Assembly (NCBI RefSeq): GCF_001183605.1
Contig: NZ_LFXJ01000010.1
Span: 793,167 to 857,166 of the forward strand
Length of the DNA stretch: 64,000 bases
DNA from: Lysinibacillus xylanilyticus
Lineage (GTDB): Bacteria > Bacillota > Bacilli > Bacillales_A > Planococcaceae
Direction of reading: 5' to 3'
Below are positions 35,927 to 44,296 of this stretch, piece after piece. The translations under genes were made by a program, and so were the position numbers. The notes beneath the pieces are model-generated. The model saw only the letters and a list, made by a program, of their open reading frames with translations. It searched no databases and was not told where the DNA came from. Each line of letters opens with the position of its first letter. The first letter of the stretch is position 1.

Positions 35927-36034
35927 CTTTTGAAGACTGCGATGACAATGAATTAAGATGACATATTAAATAAAGTATGACGAAGGTAGTTTCTCTTGTG
36001 AATTTAATCCATCCAAAAAATGAGCGCTATGGCT

Positions 36035-36130
36035 AATGACAGTGACGTGATTCCCGTTTGCTTATCCGACACTTCGTTTTCGCGCAGAACATTTGTTGCT
36101 GCTCACTACGTTTCACTATGCTTTCACGCT
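36035..36130. repeat. Degenerate inverted module pieces
   Basis: Reverse-oriented module sequences: CACTTCGTTTTCGCGCAGAA with CATTTGTTGCTGCTC, then CTACGTTTCACTATGCTTTC. Situated just before repeat copy B. Confidence 0.6.
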
Positions 36131-36198
36131 GGTATAACATTTTGCTAAAGTTTCGCTTTATATTATAAATTGCCAAGAGGTACACGCTAAGTGAAGTG

Positions 36199-36392
36199 GC
36201 TGATTGGAGTGGAGACTGAGCGACTCCTTGGGGATTAGCGATAGAGGAACGAAGGCTAAAACCATCACGTCCTATGATAACGCCTTCGTGACCAACACTG
36301 TGTTGGCCCGAGACCCTGGAGCGAGCAGCGCGAGTGAAGCGGCTCATCGGACGCCCCCAGGAAAGCGCTCAGTCGGAACGGAAATCAACCCC
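36199..36392 (+). repeat. Foldback intergenic repeat, copy B
   Basis: GCTGATT (36199) and AATCAAC near 36386 form the outer ends. GACTGAGCG (36214) pairs perfectly with CGCTCAGTC (36366), a double change from the GACTGGGCG/CGCCCAGTC form. Central ACGAAGGC (36249-36256) with GCCTTCGT (36282-36289). It contains the GAGACCCTGGAGCGAGCAGC segment and no 36-bp module, so it is close to the minimal form. Confidence 0.88.
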
Positions 36393-36456
36393 TTGTTTTG
36401 CCGAAGTTATAATATCTCATTAATTTTCTTAGTGATGCTCCACAAAATTTTTCGTT

Positions 36457-36496
36457 ATCCTTATAAAATCCTTATAATCATTTTTTACACTATAGT
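36457..36496 (+). promoter_or_regulatory. Putative response-regulator operator and promoter of the FEG operon
   Basis: Direct repeat ATCCTTATAA at 36457-36466 and 36468-36477, period 11 bp, with the second copy where the -35 would be and a -10 TATAGT at 36491-36496 (17 bp after the second ATCCTT). Tandem sites one helical turn apart are typical of OmpR-family regulators such as SpaR, and such a regulator is encoded in this operon (38745). Confidence 0.6.
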
Positions 36497-36519
36497 CATC
36501 GAAAGGAAGATGATTATAG

Positions 36520-37227
36520 ATGGAAGATATTATTTTACAAACAGAAAATCTTAGTAAAGGCTTTAAGGGGCAAGAAATTGTAGAGGACTTATCGTTAACG
36601 ATACCTCGCAATACTGTTTATGGTTTGCTCGGTCCAAATGGTGCAGGGAAATCAACAACGTTAAAAATGATTACGGGGATGCTGCGTCCGAATGCAGGAA
36701 AGATACTTTTTAATGGACGTGAATGGAATCGTAATGATTTAAAAGACATTGGTGTATTAATTGAAACACCACCGCTTTATGAAAATTTAACGGCAAGAGA
36801 AAATCTCAAGGTTCGAACGATTGCCCTCGGGTTGCCACAGTCACGTATTGATGAAGTATTAAAAATTGTTGACTTGACTAATACAGGAAAAAAACGAGCA
36901 GGACAGTTTTCGCTTGGGATGAAACAACGTCTAGGAATAGCAATTGCGCTATTAAACTATCCAAAGCTTTTAATTCTTGATGAGCCGACAAATGGTCTCG
37001 ATCCTATCGGCATTCAAGAACTTCGAAAGCTGATTCGATCTTTTCCAGAGCAAGGGATTACAGTCATTTTATCTAGCCACATCCTGTCAGAGGTAGAGCA
37101 GGTTGTTGATGAAATTGGCATCATTGCAGGAGGGAAATTAGGTTATCAGGGAGTTGCCCCACAAGGTCAGGAATTAGAATCATTATTTATGCAAGTAGTG
37201 TCTGCTAATAGAAAGGTAGGCATGTAA
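36520..37227 (+). CDS. Lantibiotic-immunity-type ABC transporter, ATPase subunit (LanF-like)
   Basis: 235 residues, BcrA/SpaF/NisF class. Walker A GPNGAGKSTTLKM near 40, the FSLGMKQRLGIAIALL signature near 130, Walker B LLILDEPTNGLDPIG, and SSHILSEVEQV. These transporters expel antimicrobial peptides from the membrane. Followed by two small permeases and a two-component system in one run, the FEG-RK layout. No lanA precursor or lanB/C/M modification gene is nearby, so the system looks defensive and not for self-immunity. Confidence 0.9.
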   Translation: MEDIILQTENLSKGFKGQEIVEDLSLTIPRNTVYGLLGPNGAGKSTTLKMITGMLRPNAGKILFNGREWNRNDLKDIGVLIETPPLYENLTARENLKVRTIALGLPQSRIDEVLKIVDLTNTGKKRAGQFSLGMKQRLGIAIALLNYPKLLILDEPTNGLDPIGIQELRKLIRSFPEQGITVILSSHILSEVEQVVDEIGIIAGGKLGYQGVAPQGQELESLFMQVVSANRKVGM

Positions 37228-37228
37228 C

Positions 37229-37957
37229 ATGATCTCAATTATGAAGGCTGAAAGATTAAAATGGAAAAAGACTTTTATCCCTAAATTAGTGTGGCTGGCA
37301 CCCATTGTGGCGATATTACTAACTGCATTTTTAATGGGAGGGAGCTTCTTCCAAAAGGGTGCTTATAATTGGTGGTATTCAATGCTCTTACCGGGTGCTC
37401 TGACGATATGTTGTGCATTAGTGGTGGAAAATGATGCTAAATTGAAATATCATAGTATTCTCGCAATGCCACTCGATCTGAAGAAGATTTGGTTTGGCAA
37501 AATACTTGCATGTAGTGCCTGGTTGTTATTAATTACACTTATTTTCTTTACTGGTATTACTGCTGGTGGAATATTATTTGGTAATAGCTATTCTTTCATT
37601 AATAGTCTTACAGGTAGTTTATTAATTTTCGTAACATTTTTATGGCAAATTCCACTTTGTTTATTCCTTGCGGCAAAATTAGGAACTTATATGGCTATTT
37701 TTATAAATTTAGTCGGCAATATTGCTGGTATGATTGCATTTGCAAATGGAGAGTTCTGGTATAGAGTTCCTTATGCCATTACAGCAAGACTAATTTGTCC
37801 AACTCTTGAGATTTTACCAAATGGTTTGCCAGTGCCTGAAGGCAGTCCGTTATTAAGCATGTCGGTTATAGTTCCGGGTATATTAATTGCTATAACATGG
37901 TTTGCGTTAATCAGCTTCCTTACTGCACGTTGGTTTCAGAAAAGGGAGGCGAAATAG
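37229..37957 (+). CDS. Lantibiotic-immunity ABC permease (LanE/MutE-like)
   Basis: 242 residues with six hydrophobic segments, starting one base after the ATPase stop. N-terminus MISIMKAERLKWKKTF and the WWYSMLLPGALTICCALVVE segment are of the LanE/MutE family. It pairs with the next permease to form the membrane part of the exporter. Codon use and base composition resemble the core genes more than the capsule genes. Confidence 0.85.
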   Translation: MISIMKAERLKWKKTFIPKLVWLAPIVAILLTAFLMGGSFFQKGAYNWWYSMLLPGALTICCALVVENDAKLKYHSILAMPLDLKKIWFGKILACSAWLLLITLIFFTGITAGGILFGNSYSFINSLTGSLLIFVTFLWQIPLCLFLAAKLGTYMAIFINLVGNIAGMIAFANGEFWYRVPYAITARLICPTLEILPNGLPVPEGSPLLSMSVIVPGILIAITWFALISFLTARWFQKREAK

Positions 37958-37960
37958 TGC

Positions 37961-38716
37961 ATGGTAATGTTAAGATTACTGAGAGCAGAGTTTCTTAAAG
38001 TAAAAAGAACGCCATTTTTACTAATTCATCTCCTTGTACCGATTATTATTTCTGGGCTGTTTTTAGCATACTATTCATATTCACCATGGAATTTTGCTTG
38101 GAAAATATCCGGTTATTTTCAGGCTCTTTCGTGTGGGTTTCCAATTATTATTGGATTAGTTTGTGCAATGGCAGCGGAGCAAGAAGCAAATGCAGGACAT
38201 TTTCAGGAGATGCTAACAGCTACTAAAACAAAAGTAGTGGCCTATTTAAGCAAGTTGCTAATGTTATTGTTATTTAGTTTTGGAGCAATATTACTGTCCT
38301 TCGGTATTTTTAGTATTGGTTTTATTGAACTTTTGCATGAAGATACTTTTGGTTATCAATTTTATTTTATAGCTGGATGTATTCTATTTGTTAGCTTTGC
38401 AATTTTATATATTTTACATTTTTTCGTTAGTTTTCATTTTGGTAAAGGTGCCTCAATCGGATTAGGTATTGTCGGATCACTAATAGTAGCCCTACTCCTC
38501 ACAGGACTAGGTGATGGTATTTGGTCATTTATACCTTATGGCTGGGGTGGTCACTTTGTTTCATTATGGGAAATGAAAGCGTCAGGGCTTGACCTATCGA
38601 CGGTGGAAATAGGACTACAGGAAGGTATTATTGCTTCAGTTTGCGGGACATTGCTTGCATTAGTCCTATCTTGTTTATGGTTTTGGAAATGGGAAGGAAG
38701 AAAGTCTGATAATTAG
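37961..38716 (+). CDS. Lantibiotic-immunity ABC permease (LanG/MutG-like)
   Basis: 251 residues, about six membrane helices. LRLLRAEFLKVKRTPFLLIH and the conserved CAMAAEQEANAGHFQEMLTA loop are typical of LanG/MutG permeases. Second ATG at 37967 is an alternative start; GGGAGG (37944-37949) is at a long distance from either. Three bases after the preceding gene. Confidence 0.85.
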   Translation: MVMLRLLRAEFLKVKRTPFLLIHLLVPIIISGLFLAYYSYSPWNFAWKISGYFQALSCGFPIIIGLVCAMAAEQEANAGHFQEMLTATKTKVVAYLSKLLMLLLFSFGAILLSFGIFSIGFIELLHEDTFGYQFYFIAGCILFVSFAILYILHFFVSFHFGKGASIGLGIVGSLIVALLLTGLGDGIWSFIPYGWGGHFVSLWEMKASGLDLSTVEIGLQEGIIASVCGTLLALVLSCLWFWKWEGRKSDN

Positions 38717-38744
38717 GGTTTGAAGAAATGATGAGGGTAGAAGT

Positions 38745-39407
38745 ATGGCAAAAATATTAGCAGTAGATGATGAAAAAGATATTTTAGTATTGATAAAAAA
38801 TGCATTACTAAAAGACGAACATTTAGTAACGGCAGTCTCTGATGCGACAGAAGCAAGTAAAATGAATCTTGGTGCTTTCGATTTAATTTTATTGGATGTG
38901 ATGATGCCCGAAATTGATGGGTTTACTTTATGTGGCCAAATACGTCATGCTGTAGATTGTCCTATCCTTTTTTTAACGGCTAAATCATTGGAGGAAGATC
39001 TAATGTATGGTCTTGGTCTTGGCGCAGATGATTATATTATCAAGCCGTTTGGAATTGGGGAGCTACGTGCAAGAGTAAATGCTCATTTGAGACGCGAAAA
39101 AAGAGAAAGACGTAGCATTCTTTTTGTAGATAACGTTCACTTCAATCTATCTGGCAAAGAGCTGTTTGTAAATGAAGAGAAGGTAATACTGACAAAAAGC
39201 GAATATGAAATATGCGAATTTCTAGCTCGAAATCGAGGACAGGTGTTTTCTAAAGAAAAAATTTATGAAACTGTTTTTGGGTTTGATGGGAAGAGTGACA
39301 GTACCGCTATTACTGAGCATATTAAAAATATTCGTTCAAAGCTACATGCTTTTAATGTTGACGCCATTGACACTGTTTGGGGGATTGGATATAAATGGAG
39401 ACAATAA
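38745..39407 (+). CDS. OmpR-family response regulator (SpaR/VanR-like)
   Basis: 220 residues: receiver domain (acidic pocket VDDE at 8-10, phospho-acceptor D51 in LILLDVMMPEIDGF, T/K switch in LFLTAKS and DDYIIKPF) and a C-terminal winged-helix domain (TKSEYEICEFLARNRGQVFS, ending TVWGIGYKW). Expected to activate the FEG genes through the direct repeat at 36457-36477. Overlaps the kinase gene by 13 bp. Confidence 0.93.
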   Translation: MAKILAVDDEKDILVLIKNALLKDEHLVTAVSDATEASKMNLGAFDLILLDVMMPEIDGFTLCGQIRHAVDCPILFLTAKSLEEDLMYGLGLGADDYIIKPFGIGELRARVNAHLRREKRERRSILFVDNVHFNLSGKELFVNEEKVILTKSEYEICEFLARNRGQVFSKEKIYETVFGFDGKSDSTAITEHIKNIRSKLHAFNVDAIDTVWGIGYKWRQ

Positions 39408-40774
39408 AGCCGACTAAAGGAACACGACTACATACTTTTTTTCTTCGATATCTCCTTTTCCTAAGTCTAGGCGTTATTCTGTTAGTGGTGCTACTGATCT
39501 GTTTAACGATGTTTGCCTTTTCTACCAACTTCGTATTACCAGCAAATTATGCAGAAACTCAAATTTCATTATCAAGGGATCGTATTGCGTCTAGTAGTTC
39601 GGTTACAGCTGAATTGATCCCAGACCTTGTTGATTACGCAGTCTTTTCTAAAGAAGGTAAATTTCTTGCAGGAAATCTTTCAGAGCAGGAAGCTTTCAAA
39701 GCTTGGGATGCAATGAAAAAAGAGCAAGCTCAAGGTATCAACCAATTTTACTCGTTTATAGAGCGAGAAAACGAGATTTGTATATTACGATATTATTTAG
39801 TACCACAGTATAGTTCAGAAATTTTAAGGAAATATCTTCCTAATCCTCAGCTTTTAGATATTCTATTATTTATTATAGGGGTTGTAACCCTAGCGACTGT
39901 CCTTGCGATCCATTTTGGAAGAAATCTTAAGAAAAAAATGTTTGGCTTGCAGGAAGCGATTGAAAAAATACAAAATCAAAATTTGGATTTTACAATAAAT
40001 ACTTCAGGAATTCGTGAAATAGATGAAATATCCATTTCTCTTGAGCATATGAGGGAGGCATTAAACAGTTCTTTAAAACAGCAATGGGAATCAGAACAGA
40101 CCCGTAGAGAGCAAATCTCTGCTCTTGCCCACGATCTGAAAACACCTCTTACAATTATTCGGGGGAATGCAGAACTTTTACAGGATACTGATCAAGATGA
40201 TATACAAAGAGAATATAATGACTATATTTTGAAAAATACAATGGAAATAGAAAAATTTACGAAAGAGCTGATCGATTTATCAAAAATGGAGAAAAATATC
40301 GTTCGTGAAAAAACGAATGTTAAAACGGATGCATTTATGATAGAAGTAGAAGATCAAATGAGAGCTCTTTCGTTGGAGAAAAAGCTTCAAGTAGATGTCC
40401 AAAAGGAAATGCTACCTACACTTATATTGATCGATGAAGAGAGGTTCTATCGAGCGATTTTAAATGTCGTTGCCAATGCTGTAGAACACGCACCTGAAAA
40501 TGGCAAGGTGACAATAACTGTTCAAGGTGCCGCTGATATTATTCAATTTACTGTTGTTGATAGCGGCTGTGGATTTTCTCCGAGAGATTTGAATGAGGCT
40601 ACCAAACAATTTTATCGCGGGGATCTAAGCAGAAATGCGGGAAACCACCATGGGATGGGACTTTATATTGCCCAATCCATTGTTCAGAGTCATGATGGAA
40701 CATTGCTAATTGCCAATGATTTATCAGCTGGTGGAGGGAAAGTGACCATAACAATCCCAATAAATTTAGCCTAA
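39395..40774 (+). CDS. Sensor histidine kinase (SpaK/VanS-like)
   Basis: 459 residues. Two membrane helices (about 15-42 and 148-170) bound a ~105-residue extracellular domain; then HAMP-like linker, HisKA with ALAHDLKTPLTIIRGNAELL (phospho-His near 246), and HATPase with N box (NVVANAVEHAPENG), G1 (VVDSGCGFS) and G2 (GMGLYIAQSIV). Larger sensor domain than the BceS type, which lacks one. Likely detects a peptide antibiotic directly. Confidence 0.92.
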   Translation: METIKPTKGTRLHTFFLRYLLFLSLGVILLVVLLICLTMFAFSTNFVLPANYAETQISLSRDRIASSSSVTAELIPDLVDYAVFSKEGKFLAGNLSEQEAFKAWDAMKKEQAQGINQFYSFIERENEICILRYYLVPQYSSEILRKYLPNPQLLDILLFIIGVVTLATVLAIHFGRNLKKKMFGLQEAIEKIQNQNLDFTINTSGIREIDEISISLEHMREALNSSLKQQWESEQTRREQISALAHDLKTPLTIIRGNAELLQDTDQDDIQREYNDYILKNTMEIEKFTKELIDLSKMEKNIVREKTNVKTDAFMIEVEDQMRALSLEKKLQVDVQKEMLPTLILIDEERFYRAILNVVANAVEHAPENGKVTITVQGAADIIQFTVVDSGCGFSPRDLNEATKQFYRGDLSRNAGNHHGMGLYIAQSIVQSHDGTLLIANDLSAGGGKVTITIPINLA

Positions 40775-40925
40775 GCGTAATTGTTTTTGCTGTTTCATTG
40801 CTTTCGCATAGATAAACTAAATTATTCAAAATGAGGTTTATTATTTTGTATATGTCTATTTGGTTAGCGAATTCTAATGAAGTTCATTAATATGACATTG
40901 GATAAAACATATATCATATATATGA

Positions 40926-41150
40926 GTTGATTGGAGTGAGGCTGGGTGACTCCTTGGGGATCAGCGTCACAGATGAGACCCTGGAGCGAGCAGTCAGAGG
41001 AACGAAGGCTAAAAACATCACATCCTGTGATAACGCCTTCGTGACCAACATCGTGTTGGCCCAAGGGCTCATCGGACGCCCCCAGGAAGCTTTGCTCTGT
41101 GCGAAAGCGAAGCGACAGCAACAAAGCGCCCAGCCGGAACGGAAATCAAC
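40926..41150 (+). repeat. Foldback intergenic repeat, copy C
   Basis: GTTGATT (40926-40932) and AATCAAC (41144-41150); GGCTGGG near 40940 with CCCAGCC (41129-41135), where the other copies have GACTGGG/CCCAGTC. GATGAG (40972) can pair with CTCATC (41068). Central ACGAAGGC (41002-41009) with GCCTTCGT (41035-41042), ATCAC with GTGAT. One forward 36-bp module. A stray module piece (TTGCTGTTTCATTGCTTTCG) lies at 40787-40806. Confidence 0.88.
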
Positions 41151-41347
41151 CTCACGCTTTTGATGTGAGCCTATAATTAATAAAAGTGGTTAATTAACAC
41201 ACTTATAAAATATCTTGAGAAAAGAATGATTTTGACAAATTTGTTAATATCATTCTTTTTGTTTTTGTTTGAAATGAAAAAGTGGGGAGTGTGTTCGGGC
41301 AATCGTATTGTAAAAAATGCTACAATAAAAGAAAAAAAGAAGAGGCG

Positions 41348-41719
41348 ATGCACGTGGATAACGTCATTGATTTTATTGCAAAGAAAAGAGAACGCGAAGA
41401 AAGGCAGCGTGCTCAGGATTTAGAAAGGTATGTTGCGACACAATGTAATTTTCATCAACCAGAAAATATTGATGCACTTGTTGATGGTAAAATGATTGAG
41501 GTCAAGGACCATACGTTGTTTTTAGGATTTCTCTCAATATTAAAAGATGAAAAAATTGATCCACTTAATATTTTTCAGGATGTTTTTACACTTGGACCTG
41601 CCCACTTCGAGATGTCCTACAATATGAGATGGTGGTCAGTTGTACAGCTTGCCTTTACATTTTTAACAATTTTAAAGGAGAACGAGCCGCATACATATGC
41701 AGATTTTCTTGGTTTATAA
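41348..41719 (+). CDS. Uncharacterised small protein
   Basis: 123 residues from ATG 41348, chosen for the GAAGAGG site just upstream; a longer frame from 41282 begins in non-coding sequence. Begins MHVDNVIDFIAKKREREERQ, a charged helical segment, followed by a globular part with VDGKMIEVKDHTLFLGFLSI and a C-terminal WWSVVQLAFTFLTILKENEP helix. No catalytic motif or membrane helix is convincing. I do not recognise the family. It has its own downstream hairpin and is probably a single-gene unit. Confidence 0.75.
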   Translation: MHVDNVIDFIAKKREREERQRAQDLERYVATQCNFHQPENIDALVDGKMIEVKDHTLFLGFLSILKDEKIDPLNIFQDVFTLGPAHFEMSYNMRWWSVVQLAFTFLTILKENEPHTYADFLGL

Positions 41720-41723
41720 AATT

Positions 41724-41783
41724 AATCTAGAGTGTGTGCACGTCTTGGAAAGCTATATAAACGTGCGCATACAGAACTAGATT
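41724..41783 (+). terminator. Long hairpin after the small protein gene
   Basis: AATCTAG (41724-41730) with CTAGATT (41777-41783), and an inner TGTGTGCACGT/ACGTGCGCAT pair. Pyrimidine-rich CCTTCTT follows, not a clean T tract, so termination is probable but not certain. Confidence 0.55.
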
Positions 41784-41901
41784 CCTTCTTAATTTCCTCT
41801 AAAACTTTTACAATCCCCCTTCAATTAATAATTGTTCATAGATTTTCATAATTCCTTAATAATTTTTACTGAATATTTTAACGTCCTCCATACTTGCTTA
41901 A

Positions 41902-41947
41902 TGTTTGTTTTCTAACATAAATGTTGTAAGACAAATGAAAACAAACA
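41902..41947 (+). promoter_or_regulatory. Inverted repeat upstream of the importer operon (putative operator)
   Basis: Perfect 11-bp inverted repeat TGTTTGTTTTC (41902-41912) and GAAAACAAACA (41937-41947), separated by 24 bp, ending 23 bp before the binding-protein start. TGTTTG/CAAACA half-sites are common for DeoR-family repressors, and one is encoded in this operon at 46910. Confidence 0.6.
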
Positions 41948-41970
41948 TAAACAAATGGAGGTTCCAACTC

Positions 41971-43059
41971 ATGGCAATTCAAAAGTTGTGGAAGAAAGGT
42001 CTAATCGGAGCATTAGCAATTTCAATGTTGGCGGCTTGTTCTGACAGTTCATCTAGTTCGAATGAAGTGAAAAGTGATTTGTCACTTGAAGAGATTACGA
42101 AAAAAGCGAAAGAAGAAGGCACTGTAAATTCTGTCGGTATGCCAGATACTTGGGCTAACTGGGTAGAGACTTGGGAAGAGCTTGGTACTGAATATAGCCT
42201 CAAGCATAAGGATACAGATATGTCGAGTGCTGAGGAGCTAGCGAAGTTTGAGGCAGAAAAGGATGATGCCACTGCGGATATTGGTGACGTTGGAATTGCC
42301 TTTGGGCCGATTGCTAAGGACAAAGATTTAACATTACCGTACAAAACATCTTATTGGGATGAAATACCTGACTGGGCAAAGGATGATGAAGGCCATTGGA
42401 TCGTGGGTTACACTGGAACAATTTCATTTTTAACTGATAAAAACAACGTCAAAAATGCCCCGAAATCTTGGGAGGACATTAAAAACGGAGATTACACTGT
42501 CAGCATTGGTGATGCTTTAACAGCGAATCAAGCACAGTTTGCTATTTTAGCAGCTGCAATGGCATTTGGTGGCAATGAATCGAATATTCAACCAGGAATA
42601 GACTTTTTTGCAGACTTAGCAAAACAAGGGCGTTTAAAAGGAGATCCAACTGTAGCGAATTTAGAAAAAGGCGAAATTGACGTAGCTATCCTATGGGATT
42701 TTAATTCACTTGGTTATCGACACCAAATTGATGAGAAACGTTTTGATGTAGTCATTCCATCAGAAGGCTCTGTAACATCAGGCTATGCAACGATCATTAA
42801 TAAATACGCCAAAAATCCTCATGCAGCAATGCTTGCTCGTGAATACATTTTATCAGATGCTGGGCAAGAAAATTTAGCGAAGGGTTATGCTCGTCCAATT
42901 CGTGACAAAGTGCAATTGTCTCAAGATGTTCAGAAGCTATTATTGCCTGAGGAAATGTACAAAAATGCACAGCCAGTAAAAGACCAAAAGAAATGGGAAG
43001 AAACAACAAAGCAAATTCCACAACTATATCAGGAGCAGGTATTAATTCATGGGAAATAA
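41971..43059 (+). CDS. ABC transporter substrate-binding lipoprotein (family 1 type)
   Basis: 362 residues from ATG 41971 (TGGAGG 9 bp upstream; an earlier ATG at 41905 lies in the operator). Lipoprotein signal peptide with lipobox LAAC (Cys23) and a serine-rich linker. Fold resembles polyamine/iron/aminoethylphosphonate binding proteins: TWANWVETWEELGTEY, WIVGYTGTISFLTDKNNVKN, PKSWEDIKNGDYTVSI, ILWDFNSLG. Ligand unknown. Co-encoded phosphoesterases suggest a phosphorylated or phosphonate compound. Overlaps the next gene by 11 bp. Confidence 0.9.
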   Translation: MAIQKLWKKGLIGALAISMLAACSDSSSSSNEVKSDLSLEEITKKAKEEGTVNSVGMPDTWANWVETWEELGTEYSLKHKDTDMSSAEELAKFEAEKDDATADIGDVGIAFGPIAKDKDLTLPYKTSYWDEIPDWAKDDEGHWIVGYTGTISFLTDKNNVKNAPKSWEDIKNGDYTVSIGDALTANQAQFAILAAAMAFGGNESNIQPGIDFFADLAKQGRLKGDPTVANLEKGEIDVAILWDFNSLGYRHQIDEKRFDVVIPSEGSVTSGYATIINKYAKNPHAAMLAREYILSDAGQENLAKGYARPIRDKVQLSQDVQKLLLPEEMYKNAQPVKDQKKWEETTKQIPQLYQEQVLIHGK

Positions 43060-43885
43060 TAAAGTTGTTTTAATTGTCGTAGATGCACTTCGCTTTGATA
43101 CAGCCTGTACCCATATGGGATTTATGCATCATTTAGTTGAACGTAAAATTGCAGCACGTTACAAGGTTTGCTCAGAGGTCCCGTCACTATCAAGGCCTTT
43201 ATATGAAACGATTTTAACGGGGACACCACCCATTGTGCATGGAGTGACGAGCAATATGACAGTTCGTTTATCCACGCAAAATAGTCTATTTCATTTAGCA
43301 AAAGAAAACGGTCTTTCTACTGCAGCTGCTGCCTATCATTGGGTAAGTGAGTTATATAATCGTGCACCATTTGTGCATATGGAGGACAGGCTGCAATTAG
43401 ATACTCAATTGCCGATTGAGAATGGCTTGTTCTACTTTGAGGATCACTATCCAGACAGTCATTTATTTGCTGATGCTGCTTGGTTAATGGATCAAAAGGA
43501 ACCCGATTTCTTATATATTCACCCGATGAATGTAGATGATGATGGTCATAAATTTACAGCCGATTCGGCACAATATCGAAATCGAGTTTTAGCAGTGGAT
43601 GCATTATTATCTATATTTATTCCAAAATGTCTTGCGCAGGGCTATGAAGTGATCGTGACAGCTGATCATGGAATGACGAGTGATGGTAATCATGGAGGCA
43701 CAACAGCTGAGGATCGCCACGTACCGATGTTTGTTATTTCGAATCATGTTAAAGCAGGCATTAAGGATGAGGTTGTATCACAGCTACAAATTGCTCCGCT
43801 ATGTTGTCATTTATTGAATATTGAACCTTCTGATGAAATGGTTCCGCTGTTATTAGAGGGGATGCATTCTTTAAAAGGGGTTTAA
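43049..43885 (+). CDS. Alkaline-phosphatase-superfamily phosphodiesterase
   Basis: 278 residues of the nucleotide pyrophosphatase/phosphodiesterase-like group. Metal-site motifs: VVDALRFD near 10, nucleophile region PSLSRPLYETILTGTPP near 48-64, HPMNVDDDGHKF, and VTADHGMTSDGNHGG near 205. No signal peptide, so it is cytoplasmic and would act on imported substrate. It lies between the binding protein and the permeases, which supports uptake then hydrolysis of an organophosphate or phosphonate. The exact ester is unknown. Confidence 0.85.
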   Translation: MGNNKVVLIVVDALRFDTACTHMGFMHHLVERKIAARYKVCSEVPSLSRPLYETILTGTPPIVHGVTSNMTVRLSTQNSLFHLAKENGLSTAAAAYHWVSELYNRAPFVHMEDRLQLDTQLPIENGLFYFEDHYPDSHLFADAAWLMDQKEPDFLYIHPMNVDDDGHKFTADSAQYRNRVLAVDALLSIFIPKCLAQGYEVIVTADHGMTSDGNHGGTTAEDRHVPMFVISNHVKAGIKDEVVSQLQIAPLCCHLLNIEPSDEMVPLLLEGMHSLKGV

Positions 43886-43907
43886 TTATCATTATTTATT
43901 CAGGTAT

Positions 43908-44005
43908 GTAATTGGAGTGGAGGGCTGGGCGACTACTTGGGGGATCAGTGTCATAGATGATACCCTGCAGCGAAGCGGAGTGGCCCAGCTGGAACGGAAA
44001 TCAAC
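43908..44005 (+). repeat. Foldback intergenic repeat, copy D (deleted form)
   Basis: ATTGGAGTGGAGGGCTGGGC at 43911-43930, then ACTTGGGGGATCAGTGTCAT, joined directly to GGCCCAGCTGGAACGGAAAT (43982) and TCAACC. The central hairpin is missing, but GCTGGGC/GCCCAGC still pairs. It sits inside the importer operon. Confidence 0.85.
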
Positions 44006-44052
44006 CCCATGTTATTGTGAAGAACTCATTTTTATATGAATTACTTTGAAGA

Positions 44053-44142
44053 TTTATCGGAACAAAATCACGTTTTATCGGAACAATTTTAGAATTTATC
44101 GGAACAAAATCGCATTTTATCGGAACAATTTCAGTTTTTATC
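44053..44142 (-). repeat. 21-bp tandem array (four units plus partial)
   Basis: Units start at 44053, 44074, 44095 and 44116, with a partial TTTATC at 44137. Two types alternate: TTTATCGGAACAAAATC-like and TTTATCGGAACAATTT-like. The reverse complement carries GTTCCGATAAA, also found in the array at 32.0-32.2 kb, so they are related and in opposite orientation. Flanked by repeat copies D and E. Confidence 0.92.
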
Positions 44143-44153
44143 AACTATGGGTG

Positions 44154-44216
44154 ACTCCTAGGGGATTAGCGGCTCATCGGAAGCGCCCAGCCGGAACGGA
44201 AATCAACCACCCGTTA
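44154..44216 (+). repeat. Foldback intergenic repeat, copy E (short form)
   Basis: CTATGGGTGACTCCTAGGGG then ATTAGCGGCTCATCGGAAGC and GCCCAGCCGGAACGGAAATC. Only the two ends remain; the centre and the CCCCCAGG block are gone. Confidence 0.8.
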
Positions 44217-44296
44217 TGATGATGAGCCTTCTAATTAATAAAAATGATTATGATTATCTAAATAGCCGCTATTAACTATAGAAAGAAGTGATTGTT

